Assembly (NCBI GenBank): GCA_030762175.1
Contig: CM060843.1
Location: 113,427,369-113,491,368, forward strand
Reading direction: 5' to 3'
DNA: 64,000 bases
DNA from: Metallyticus violacea
Taxonomy: Eukaryota; Arthropoda; Insecta; Mantodea; Metallyticidae
Part shown: positions 9,951-21,337 of the stretch, piece by piece
How the letters are laid out: each line of letters opens with the position of its first letter
Numbering within the stretch: position 1 is the stretch's first letter
The notes under the pieces: model-generated
Seen by the model: only the letters and a program-made list of their open reading frames with translations
Told to the model about the DNA's origin: nothing
The model's database searches: none
Position numbers and translations under genes: made by a program

Positions 9951-10599
9951 GAGACATAAAGGAGTAGATGTAGCCTTCTTATAGCACCTTCAGTTGGAAG
10001 TTTAAGAAATGTGTAGCACGGAAACTAAAGACTTATTTCCAGCACTACGACTCTATTACTTCCACGATTTTACTTAGCATATTTTATTGATCTTAATTTC
10101 TAAAATTAAGAAAACATATGCATATTTTAAGAAAAGAAAAACTTAGGTTCTTAAATTATAGTTATATATACATTGTATAAACTTATATTTATATGTAATT
10201 TAGGAAAGTATATACATATACATTTTTGGGTAATTCAAAGCATTTTTATAACTGCACCATCAATATATACCAAAATCTGATTGTGGAAATGGAAATTATC
10301 AGCATTACTGTAGCAAATTTAACGCAAATATTCCTGCAATATAAAAAACATACTCATTAAGGTTCACAAAAAATGAAACCCTGATATTCATTATTAATGT
10401 TATTCCTAGATCTCGGATATTATGAATATCACATTGAGAAATCTGTATATTAATATACAAACACTGTTTAAATATGTAAATAAATATGTAATTATACTTG
10501 TATTAACATAAACATTTAATTTCTTTATTAACAAAAATTTATATTAATTAGAAAAGCTATATTCTTTATAATTTTCTTTAAGTTACATGTCATACTTTC

Positions 10600-10812
10600 C
10601 CAAAGGGTTTGGCATCATGCTGTCGTGTCCCAGTGCCGGCGGAGGCTGAGCTGTAGCCAAGGGACCTTTAGATGGCCGAACGGTAAACCGAAGGATGCGA
10701 GGAAAGGTCGGCCAAATGTTGAAACTCATCGACATCTTTCTAATAAGAGTTTACTTACATATCGCCTGTGGTGCCTTTGTAGCAAAAACGGGCGTTAAAC
10801 ACTATTCATTCA
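10600..10812 (+). mobile_element. retroelement fragment ending in the SINE Family 1 3' tail
   Basis: The last 54 bases (10759-10812) match the Family 1 end: CGCCTGTGGTGCCT, GGGCGTTAAACAC, then (ATTC)n. The upstream 150 bases, with CCCAGTGCCGGCGGAGGC, are not Family 1. They have no tRNA boxes. It may be the 3' end of the partner LINE, a recombinant SINE, or a chance fusion. Confidence 0.55.
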
Positions 10813-11437
10813 TTACTTACATAAGAATAGATTACAAAACAATTACTAATGCCAATGACAAACTTTTCTGAGAAATGTCTAAGTCTCCAGGACAGGATTA
10901 AGGATGTGATACTTAAAGTATCAAAGTAACAAGGAATATGAAGGCAATGATGCTCCGCACGTACTCTGTGCGGTGTATACTCCCGGAATATAATTTCTGG
11001 GGGTTATAAGATTCTTTGAGCAACAAGGGAGACTTGAAGCAGACATGTGAAAAATTAAAGAGTGTTTGACTCCATTTACCATACGCTCATAGACTGGAAG
11101 GCAGTAGTTAGATTTGGACATTAATGTCCCTAGCTATATGAGAGCGATCCAATTATCCTTCCAAAATAAATAAATATGTCAACTTACAAAGTTATTTCTG
11201 CTTCTTGTGAGTTAGACCGAAAGAGCTCATCTCTGTTCCCTTCTAAAACACTTGAAGTGGTAAATGTCTTACGGAGCAATGAAAATGTACACTGGAATAA
11301 TTAACATGCCAGAAAGAAGGAAGTATACCAAATGTGGGGAGGTTAGAGGTTAATTGAGAACATGCTCGATTTTGAGGGAAATGGATAGGAGACATGAATT
11401 GAGGTCAAGAGTGTCTTCTGCCCTCTTCGATACATTT

Positions 11438-11452
11438 GGGGGGGGGGGGGGG
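11438..11452. repeat. poly-G run
   Basis: Fifteen consecutive G, a potential replication or sequencing slippage site. The surrounding sequence is AG-rich. Confidence 0.9.
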
Positions 11453-11589
11453 AGACTGCATTCCTGGAAAACAGTAGTGTCATGATTATGTTCCTGAATA
11501 TTTGCAAAACTGATGGTGGTCTAAAATATAGTTATCTATTGCTGAATAACAATGGAATAAGCTGAATTTAATGAGTGCGCTCCACTATC

Positions 11590-11770
11590 GCCAAGCATTT
11601 GTTGGACACTGCTGGGTGCTATATCGAGCTCTCTTGACAGCTGACCTCACTTTTCTTTGGAGTAGAGAGGATCTTTTGCAACACTAGTGCACTGTAGTTT
11701 TGGCTCTTGTTGTTCTCGACCCCCAGAAAGACGTACCTTTGATATGTTTCTCAACGGAACCTAATTCAAA
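11590..11770 (-). mobile_element. possible transposase helix-turn-helix fragment
   Basis: On the minus strand one frame, with one stop, reads TSVAKDPLYSKEK, then GQLSRELDIAPSSVQQML. This resembles the recognition-helix half of mariner/Tc1 N-terminal domains (pattern ELxIxxSSVxxxL). It is short and degraded. Confidence 0.3.
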
Positions 11771-11976
11771 ACATGTCTAACTTTTGGACATTATTTTATT
11801 TTATTTTTATTTATTTAATTTTGATAGTTTTTTAAATTCATCTTCCAAACCTCCCAGCAGTATAACGATAGTCCAGCTTTCCTTTCAGCACTACAGCTGT
11901 GTAAATAATAACCCACAGTCCAAACACGCTCTGCTCTGACGTACCATAGTTAACTCAGTTGCTTAATAATCAGTAA

Positions 11977-12275
11977 TTTATTTTTAATTTGGTTTATTTA
12001 CAAAGGCTCTTTAGCATCCCAACTCTCAGCATCCCATTCAATTCAGGGCGTGAAACGGCCGACAAATTTTGCTCAGAGGCCTCTTCTTCCGGACTGGAGG
12101 TTCTTTATTGTGCCGTAAATGTACGACACAGGACCCACGGCTTTGCTTTCCTTCCAAAGAAAGCCACACTTAGGATTTTTACGCCCGAAAAAAATCCATC
12201 GATCCTGGCCGGGATAAACCTGCGATCTTAGGCTTAGGAGGCAAGTATCGTTACCACTATACACCAGGACCGACA
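11977..12275 (-). mobile_element. SINE Family 2, near full length, with target-site duplication
   Basis: On the minus strand: GTCCTGGTGTATAGTGG (box A), CTTGCC, a box B decayed to GCAGGTTTATCCC, the CAGGATCGATGG joint, the family body, and an end in GCTCTTTAGC-complement followed by an A/T-rich tail. Perfect 12-bp repeats AATAATCAGTAA lie at 11965-11976 and 12276-12287. Confidence 0.92.
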
Positions 12276-12287
12276 AATAATCAGTAA

Positions 12288-15105
12288 CAAGAGAAAAACA
12301 GTTTAATGATATATGTCGCATACAATCTTCGTTCAATTTTGGGAGAAGACGGGGAGCATTCTGTATTTCTTTGTGTTGTTTACCACTAATTTGCACATTG
12401 CTTCGCAAATGTTTAGGTTAAAATTCCATCATAATTTTGGTTCGTTTGGCAGAACACTTTTGTTTTACTATTTGCACTTTCAATGCAAATCTAAATTTTT
12501 AGCCTGAATTACCATGAAATACAATGGTTAACAACTGGCCGTTAATGATTCTGGTGTGTTTTGAGAACCAGGAGGAAAATATTTGAAGCGCGCCACTCTT
12601 GGCAGTAACGAAACATAATTTCGCTTTGACTTAACGACATTGAAATAGGAAATTGGGTTACAACAGAAAAATATGTCATTTGGTGTGATATATGTAATAT
12701 TATCCCAAATAGTATTTAAAATATATGGAATAAGATTTATGGCAAACATTCCCACTGCGTATCTTGTAAAAATTCGCCAGTCCTTTGTACATTACCTTAA
12801 AGCACATAATTAAATTAATTTGGATCCTAGTTTTGACACTCTTTATTTCTTGGCCAACTTTGTTCCTTCTTTTTCATCCCTAATATTGTTCCATTATTTC
12901 TAAACTGTAGGCTAAATGACTGGCAAGCATTATTGCCATGGACACATTCTTCCATTCTGCTACGCAATCTAAAATTGATTTTGCCGACGGGAAGTTGCTG
13001 CGTAACGCCCTCGTCACCTGCCGAGGGAAATCATGTTGCACGCTTGGAGCTCCATCATATAGGTTCCCGAGGTGGCTTCTGCCCTTCGCTGTGAGGCATG
13101 TCCGAAACTGTTTGAAAATAGTTTCGGATTCTTGCCATAACTCATCTTACCGAATATTTTAAACTGCCTCCCCTCGCGGGTTTCATTTTCGGATAGCAGT
13201 AATTTCATATGGATGAAAATGCAGAAACTTAATGGCTTTATACGCTCTGCTGAAAGTTACATCAACTTGCTGGGCTAATTGTGTTAAAGACTTTCGAGTA
13301 GAAGTTTCTAATTGATCAAGAAAACAGTTTTTTTGGGGGGTCTCGGTTTCTTGTCAGTTCGTATTGCCTTGCGTTTGAACTTGTTTATAAATCTGGAAAT
13401 GGATTCTCGATGGAGATGTTATTCTTAGATAGTTGGTACTAGTTTCTTTCCTTAAGTTGTTGTACAATTTTTTTTTTGTACATGATAATTAAAAATATTC
13501 TTTTCTCTAAGGTATCTCATTCCTGACATACTCCACAATATACAACTACACAGTAGAAAGACTATCACTCACTTTATATAGAAATGCAGCTGAAAAAGCT
13601 GTCGTGATAAACAGGGCTGAACAAGTTCAATTTCCTGTGTCAGTGTAACTTTAATTCTAGTCTTACCGGCATTCGCGCATTCCGCTGAAGGTCAGCCGGT
13701 TTCTACTATATAGGCAAACTGTTTACGAAGGGAATAAGGACACGGTATTTACGAATAATATGCCAGTGTTTTCTGAAATCATGTTAGCAGCCTTATTTAG
13801 ATTGTATTCCTTGAAAATGACGCGCTATCGTTAATCTTGCCTATTACGTTTATATTTAATTATTAAGGAAATTTATAATTGTCTTTCAAAGGATTTTATA
13901 AAAAGAAAAATACCATGGAGAAATAGGATAAAACGTAATTTAATATTTCAAACATGGAATATATGTTTGCCCTAAGATGTGTTTGAAAAATTTAAATCTG
14001 CTTCTCCTAATTCATCAGAAGGCTATAAATAAATATACTGGAAGAAGTAAAACAGAGCAAGCAAAGTTTAATGCTACCATGCAAACAAAAACACCAGTTT
14101 TAAGAAAAACAAAAGAAGCTTACAGTGCTTTTAAGCATGAACAGAAAACTTCCGTTTTTTTTCCCCCTTTCTTTCGCGCTTGCTACTCTCCCCCCCCCCT
14201 CCTTTCTGCTTGTTCCTTCTCCGTGGCAAGACGTGAAAATCTTAACGGGCGAATGCATTTAGAACCATTAAGGATGTATTTTAATGAAGGCTGCATTAGG
14301 GAAAGGGAAATTACAGGTTATCTAGCACAGCAATGGTATGCTTTCCATTACATATGACTTGATGGAATCCAAAAGGATAAAAAACTCACTATTAAAGGGA
14401 CTGTAGAATGTAGACGTCTTATTAATAGTCTCTACTATTTACATAAAATATACAGAGCTGAAGAATTGCAAATGGAATACATCACACCCTCTTACAAGGA
14501 AAACGAATATTAGTCAATACAGGATATTTCACAAAGTAATTGCAAATTAAATCTTTTCAATATAAGGTTTTTCCAAATGCAAGTGAGATTGGTTTCTTTC
14601 TAGAATGATTTATTTGTTGGAATATGTGGATATATAGGAAGGATTAATGCTATACATAGACATTTGGGGTAGGAGGCGGGGGAACGGTTACTAATTGTGA
14701 TTTTAGGCTTCTTTCTTAATCATGTTTCCAATTACTTTACGAAAACTGTCTTGATTATCTAACAGGCAGATGAAACTGTGGGTAACAAGCAAGAGGCTTC
14801 TCATAATACTCTGCAGTACCTTGTGTATGGAAACTACTGTAGAAAGTGGTTTCTGTTTATATAAGGATTGGCCGCAAATTTGCAATATGATTTAAAAAAT
14901 GTTATTGCTGAATCCCTCCATTTTTTTTCTCCCCAAAATCAAGTACTGTATATAGATTATATATCGGCTATCTTGTCCGTTAAAGCAAGCATTTCAACAC
15001 ATCTCTAAATAATGCAGCGGTATTAACGAAGATGGGTGTTAATTTAGTACGTAAAGCATACAGAGGGAAAGATTTTGGAAAAATAAATGTTATTGTTTTC
15101 GATTC
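12288..15105. other. non-coding DNA
   Basis: AT-rich with a GC-richer patch at 12975-13170 that contains a hairpin. A 126-codon frame at 13977-14357 (+) is open but shows no domain and crosses a C-rich run. No gene is called. Confidence 0.4.
13095..13136. other. hairpin-forming inverted repeat
   Basis: TCCGAAACT (13101-13109) and AGTTTCGGA (13120-13128) form a perfect 9-bp stem with a 10-base loop. Outer GGCA (13095-13098) and TGCC (13133-13136) can extend it. Its role is unknown. Confidence 0.6.
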
Positions 15106-15106
15106 T

Positions 15107-15560
15107 CAGGGATAATGTTATTTCTTCCTCTCCGATGATTCGTTTCCGCTGACTTATATTTTGCCACGGCTGTTGAGACTCTGCTGCTGAATACTTTTAT
15201 GGTCCTGTGACCATAGGGGAAGGAGTATATGGAGATGAAAAAGATTTCTTGTTAAGGGATATAAACCCAATTTATTGTTCATAAACTATTGCACATAAAA
15301 TGTGCTGCCGTTATTTCCTGTAGACTATGTACTACTTTCACACTAACTATGGCGATCACTCTGACGTTAACGCTCTTTAATACCTCTAAAACTCTGCTCT
15401 TGAACTCCACTAAACTCAACTAATCTGAAACACAACTAATTACTCTTCACTGATAATTTTCCACAAACGATACTCCTCTACTGAACTAAACTAAACCAGA
15501 TAATGGGACTGCTATTGCCTACTCTTCCACACTGACTTAGAATCGAACGGAGAATGCTTT
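15107..15560. repeat. dispersed repeat, copy 1 of a pair (LTR-like?)
   Basis: It starts with CTCAGGGATAATGTT, then CTCTCCGATGATTCGTTTCCG and CTGACTTA, which recur at 32606. It continues into A/C-rich sequence full of ACTAA/AACT steps (15330-15500), a composition often seen in reversed LTRs. No terminal repeat was found, so the class is open. Confidence 0.4.
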
Positions 15561-17190
15561 TTCTTCCAACCAACTGAACTGATTCTCTGGACTTCCGACC
15601 GAAGCTGTTATCTGCATGATTTCCTGTAATCAAATTCAGGAATCAATAGCCAAAATGCTCCTGCTGTTTCTAAGGATCAAATGATACCTGCTACACAAAT
15701 GTGATAATGCTCTTGAAATGTTCAAATGCATAGTTCTAATGGGACAGGCTCTGTTACGTGAGCCAAGATATCTCTCTGGGTATGATGTGGAAGCGAATCG
15801 CAATGAATGCGGTAAAGCTTCCATACTTTGCATTACTTTATAGGTACATGGAGAAGATGGTGAAACCGAAACGTCGAAATATGAAGGAATTTTGTTAAGC
15901 ATATTTTGAATGTTATGAATGGAATAGAAAATTGGAGTAAATGGATTTAAATATTAATGAATGAAGTCGGTAATTTACAAATAAAGACTCATTAAATATT
16001 TTTTGCAGCTATGTACTCTTTAGAGGAATATTCCGTCCTTTCAAAACATCATGTGTTACAAACAACATTAGATTGTTTACTATTTCCACTGAAATTAAAT
16101 TATTTAATAATTTGAGAAATTTCACTGTTCAAATTAGGTTAAAAAGCACACTATCTGAGTGTATTTTTGGCCGCACAGATAGTCACACAGAGATAAGAAT
16201 GCATACAAGGGAAGGAAAAATTGACAGGTGTGTTGACGACCAATCTATTTTTGTTTTCTATTTGCGGCTCATAGAAGCTGTTCCATGTTAATTTTTTTAT
16301 TTCCGTCAGCTGAATCGGGTAGATGCTGTTACATCAGCTGTCGCTGTGTGTGCTAAGAAGGAAGTGATGTCAAAGCAAGGCGGTAGGTAGGTCAGCTGTC
16401 GTAGATCTGAGAGTATCGCGTGTCTGTTCCTGGCCCACCCTAAGCTAACAATATACTGCAGAACTCTTCTGCTATCTCCGCCTCATTGTAGCACATTTCT
16501 TTAAGAATAGAATAGAATCTGCCTTGAACCGGAGAAAATGGTTCTCTTCTACTTAAAGATTTAGCGTATTTTATCTGTTACACTCGCCTATCCTTAGAAT
16601 ATTTGTTTGTTGATGCCTTCATCCGTTATCAGCAGGGTCCGGCTTTTTGATAGCTTACTAAAAATGTTCCTGGTGGTATTTGCCTATTGCTATAAAGAAA
16701 AATTAAACTTGTTCTTGAACAATTCAGGCTGTAAACATCACTCGGGTGATGCAAGCCTGACATTGAAGGGGAAGTTATATCCAGTAATTTAGTATGCTCC
16801 CATTGCCTCTATACACAATGAAAGGAGTTGTTCAATGTACAAGAATGTAGAAACCGACAACCGTTCCTTTTCCTTCAGAATGTAAGCAAGGTCACAATCA
16901 TCCATAATGAGGAATGAGATAAGAATTGAAGCCTATAAACCCTACGCCTAGATAATCGCTCAATATTATTCCCATCCAATAATGCATTCAACAATTGTTT
17001 CAGATGTTTTCAACTTAGTGATTGTATTACGTTCTAAAAATATGAATGAAATCAAATTATGTCCCATAAAGCGCTGGGGCCCCCTGCTAGAGGGAAAAGC
17101 TTGTTTGAACTATTCCAGGTGAGTTAGGATTCTTTTGAAAAACTATATTGTTTTATAGTTTCTAGTCATTTTTGAGTCCTTGCCACTTCT
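15561..17190. other. non-coding DNA
   Basis: No gene or named repeat. The patch CACAGATAGTCACACAGAGATA near 16175 resembles CACAGATAGTTACGCACAGATA near 5054, a possible short dispersed repeat. Confidence 0.4.
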
Positions 17191-17194
17191 CACT

Positions 17195-17330
17195 CCAGCC
17201 ACTTATATTGCGAGCGATACTTTACCAACCAAGGAACTCCGAGATGCTCTTTGAATATGTCCGACCATCTACTTCTCGGTCGTCCTGGAGTCCTCTGATC
17301 TGCGTAGGGGTCCCACATGCTGGTTATCTG
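17195..17330 (-). mobile_element. possible LINE 3' coding remnant
   Basis: The minus strand reads, within one frame, DPYADQRTPGRPRSRWSDIF, then KEHLGVPWL. The motif GRPRxRWSDDI followed by a spaced W is typical of the C-terminal end of ORF2 in several non-LTR retrotransposons. The fragment is short and has no reverse transcriptase next to it. Confidence 0.4.
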
Positions 17331-17624
17331 ACCCCATTAGCATGCCGTTGTTAAGTTTTCCTGTTTTGCCTGTAAAAATAATGAAAAAATAGAGAGAGTT
17401 GAAATGTGAATTAATAATCACTCTTCAGTTAAAGATGTTTTTTTTTTATTAAATTATACAACATTTTTCATTTTAATACAAGAAGATGACGTTTTTAATT
17501 ATTGATGGTTTATTTATTTTAAATTATTTATTGTAGATTTTACAGCATGGTCTTCTCACAATGTCTGTAGATTTCACGGGAATACTGTAGGTGTAAGTGT
17601 GTGTGTTTGTTTGTTTGTTTGTTT

Positions 17625-17880
17625 TTTGAATGGTGTTCAACGTCCATATTTACTAATGAGGCACCACAGCGGTGAACACTGATGATACTCGAAATGAAAT
17701 GATAAATTGAATAACGGTATTTGTTTTTAAGGAAGGAGACGCTCCAGGCCTAAGTGTATGGTACTCGCATTTGTCATTTTTAAGGACTAAGGAAAAACCT
17801 CGGTCAGGAAGGACTGTCCTGGCAGAATTCTAACCGCAGACCTCCCGCTCGCGAGTCCGCGGCTTAACGACCTCGGCGGT
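17625..17880 (-). mobile_element. SINE Family 1 copy
   Basis: The whole family is readable on the minus strand, from GCCGAGGTCGTTAAGCCGCGG (box A) through a weakened box B (GCGGTTAGAATTCTG), GACCGAGG, and down to the end ACGTTGAACACC. It is more diverged than other copies. A (TTTG)n stretch at 17604-17622 lies beyond its 3' end. Confidence 0.85.
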
Positions 17881-17899
17881 AGGTATTACTGATAGCGCA

Positions 17900-18045
17900 A
17901 ATAAACTCGGAGCTCTTGGCGCCTTAAAGCTATCTGAAAATAACTCGAAGGAAGCCTTAATCAAACCGTTGAATGTGACCGGGATTTGAATCCAGAACCT
18001 CCGAATTAATAGTCGCAAACTGTACCAGCAGACTACGAGGGCAAT
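17900..18045 (-). mobile_element. tRNA-derived SINE head, abutting a Family 1 copy
   Basis: On the minus strand: GTAGTCTGCTGGTACAGTTT (box A region), then GGAGGTTCTGGATTCAAATCC (box B). The following 80 bases differ from both main families. The element directly abuts the Family 1 copy at 17625-17880. Confidence 0.5.
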
Positions 18046-18474
18046 ATAACATAAATTATGAGAAAACATAATAGGCAGTTGAGTCAAATGGGTAATTTTG
18101 CTGTAATTTTATAGATCACTTTTAGGTCATCAAAACTCAGGACTGGTCATCAGTGCATTAAGACGCTGCTTAGCTACGCTGTGATTATTAGTTTGTGTAT
18201 TTTTAACAAACTCTTATATAATTTTTGTTTACAATTCTATAATATTTATGTTTTATTAAGTATTGAGACAGATGTTTAACCCTTGTCTTCTTTGTGAACA
18301 CTGATATTATTTCGATTATTAAATACTTTTTTTAAATTAGTTTAGTTCAAAGGTGGAGCTCACATTACTGTGTACTTCGGGTAATGGAATTCATCAGTTT
18401 TTATTTACCCGAATTTACCAACAATTTCATCTTTTATTTTTTTAAATTTTTTCTTTATAATATTTTCCTAATGT

Positions 18475-18880
18475 GTATAGTACAGAGAGTTATTTTTGGC
18501 TTGCGTCCACAGTCTCGCTGGACCAATGTCACACTTGTTTCCGTCGTTGAACGAGTCACTCTTGTATTTCTGCCCTGCAACTTTGATCAGTAATACGAAG
18601 CACGCAATATTAGTTTTGTTTCATAATGAACACTAAACTGTGTTTAGGAGTTATTAGAAGTGATGTCGTCGGCAGTCACTTTTCTTCGGTAAAGTGGCAA
18701 TGTTTCATTATAACAAATAACAGTAACATTTACTTTACACACACACACACAATAGTTAATAACATAAGTGCACCAATACAAAAGCTTCAGTCTTGATATC
18801 TTAACTGCAGATTCAGTTTTAATAACACAAAGACAGAAAAAGCGACTGGCCAGCCATCAACGGGGGAACTGTCTTTTTTT
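18475..18880 (+). repeat. unclassified dispersed repeat, copy A
   Basis: It begins TACAGAGAGTTATTTTTGGC then GTCCACAG. It has the block GATCAGTAATAC, TTAGTTTTGTTTCATAATGA, GTTTAGGAGTTATTAGAA, and later GATATCTTAACTGCAGATTC then GCGACTGGCCAGCC. The pieces recur in the same order at 29.9 and 46.4 kb. A short (AC)n lies at 18738-18750. No coding frame or terminal repeat is recognised. Confidence 0.5.
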
Positions 18881-19862
18881 ATGACGGGAATCTGCTCTAG
18901 TTGCGCTCACCTGGAATGCGTACAAAAATAATCTGGGTACTCCGATCGTTTATAGAATCCTAAGGTGACACCTATGATTTGATCTTTACTTTGTCGTTTG
19001 TTACTCGTTTTTCTCAGAGTAGTTGCATAACTGATTATGGTCTTGGTATTTTATCACGCGATATTAATGGCGAAAACTTTACATTCTTCTTAATACATAC
19101 AGTTAGGTTAGATTGCACATTCAGTAAATATTATTACCTCTTTCTTGGCATTTTGGTATATGTTACTTTTATTGTTTTTACTACTGACATCTTTTCTGTT
19201 TCTCATCCGTTGCTTTTGGAACACTCCAGACTATAGTAATTATCTTTCTGCATGTCACCAGTTAGTCTAAAAAATGCGCTAGCTTATGCTGAATTCTTTG
19301 TGACAACCCCTTCATACTGTCAGACTGCGTAATATTATAACATTTTGTTTAAAAAAGCAAATATACTGGAGATGAAGGATACACAGTGTCTGCTGTGTTT
19401 CAATGATGCATTTTATATTACATCTGTATACCTTATTTCACTATTAGCTACCTCTGATAAAACATATAGTGATTCCTTTTCAACCTAATAAATGATTTGA
19501 ATATACATAGTAATTGAGAACAGCAATATTTGCTCTAAGTGCAGTAGAATTAATCAAAGAAAAAAGAAAATATCGTAGCAGAATTTGGGAAATTTAAGAA
19601 AGCAGAGCAGTTGTGAGCAAATGAACATTTTATTAACTTTACTATTTATTAAATGCGTGTCTGCAGACCGCGGCGGCTAGCGCCATCGGCTTCCTTGTGT
19701 GACTTGTGTTCAGCCGCGGGCGTCAGGTAATTATAGCTCTCTTTATATATATTGCCAATCATCATTAGTATAATATTGGGACCTATTTTTTTTAAACTTA
19801 TTTTATCTTGCTATTTTTTCCAGGAATAAATTTCCAAGGAAAATAGGAATTTAATGCGGAGT

Positions 19863-20080
19863 TGATTGTTGATTTGATTTATTTTCGGACGCTCTTTAAC
19901 TGCCCAGGTCATCAGCGTCCCGTTTAAATCGGAGGGTGAAACGGCCGACAATCATCATCTTCTTTCGGGCTTGATGTTCCTTTACGTGCCATAAATCTAC
20001 TACACGGGATAACGGCTTTACTTCTCTTCCGATGGAAGCCATACTTATGATGTTTATGCCTGAAAAAAATGTATCGATAC
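19863..20080 (-). mobile_element. SINE Family 2, 5'-truncated, with target-site duplication
   Basis: On the minus strand it lacks the tRNA-like head and starts at ATCGATACATTTTTTTCAGGC. The body and the end (GACGCTGATGACCTGGGCAG in related copies) are readable. Perfect 13-bp repeats TTTAATGCGGAGT lie at 19850-19862 and 20081-20093. A duplication around a headless copy shows it inserted already truncated. Confidence 0.9.
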
Positions 20081-21097
20081 TTTAATGCGGAGTACATAGT
20101 ATAACCTGTACACAGTGGATTAATTCCTACATTTCCTTTAACATCACAACAAAATTCGCATTATATTATATGACTGCTTGAATGCTTTTGCAATGAAACA
20201 TATTTCTGGGAACAAACTTCTCATTATATAACAATGTAAAACTTCATATAGTGTGTTTCTGTTCTCACTTGAGAATAGAAACACTCGGAGCATTTATTAG
20301 AATGACTGTTTCTCATATTTGTGTAAACAAAGATAACTTAGAAATATTCACTGTTGCTTCCGGCTACTTTGTAATATGCAAAACCAGCAAGAATTGCTTG
20401 AGATGTTATGCTCCAATAGTTGCATGCAGTTACATGCAATTCGGAGACTTATTCATTAGAGTAATTACTTAGGAGCAACGAAAATTCTTGCAGCTATATA
20501 TTGCATGGTACTGTTTTTCCCTCAGGCTCTCCAGTTCTCTATCTTCCTTCTCTAAGTTTAACAATCTCCTTTTCCTCTGTGTATTCTGCCATCCACTTGA
20601 ATGTGCAAATCCACCGCCTCGGCACCATCTAATTAATGAGATTGCGTGAATGAATGGGAAGTGAGGAAACTTGGTTTCTGTGGTCATTAATTTACAAGAC
20701 CATACAAAAAGCCACGAAGCGTCTGTTGTTATTCCAGGGCCATCCATCCGTCCAGAAGTTTCATTGGTTATATACCCCAAGATGTATTGAATCTCAGCCC
20801 GTCTGTTATTTAAATTTATACGTATTTGGCATGAAATCTCCTCCTGCTAGGTCAGAGGAGAGTCTGATAAAAGCAGCGAATTCGTGCAAACTGTTTTAAG
20901 ATTACTGTTGAGAGTAAAATACATTATCCAGTCTACTGCATTCTTTTGGGAACAATCTACCCTTTCTTTCCTTGCTTTTGTTTCTTTTTTCTTAATTTTT
21001 AAGTGCATTTGGTTATTTTGGGGAGGGGGTTCCGTTTTAAATACACAGGTTGTAGGATGAAAATATCGTAACTTCTAAAGCCGTGGAAAGTTTTTTT

Positions 21098-21337
21098 AAT
21101 AGTGTTTAACGCCTTTTTTTTACTACTGAGGCACCACAGGCGGTGGACACTGATGATACATGAAATGAAATGATATATTGGGGAAGGGTTTTTTAAGGAA
21201 GGGAACGTTCCAGGCCTAAATTATGGTACCTCCCCGGATTTGTCATTTATGAGGACTAAGGAAAACTTGGAGAAACCTCAGTCAGGCAGGACGTTTAGAG
21301 GGATTCGAACTCCACATCTCCCGCTCACGAGCCTTGG
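21098..21337 (-). mobile_element. SINE Family 1 copy, 5'-truncated
   Basis: On the minus strand box B (GAGTTCGAATCCC) and the arms GACTGAGG/CCTTAGTC are present, with the body and GTTAAACAC end intact. It stops just inside the head (CTCGTGAGCGGG), so box A is missing. No clear target duplication. Confidence 0.88.

Noticed and set aside
13977..14357. 126-codon plus-strand frame
   Set aside because: It crosses a C-rich run, has no recognisable domain and has composition like the background.
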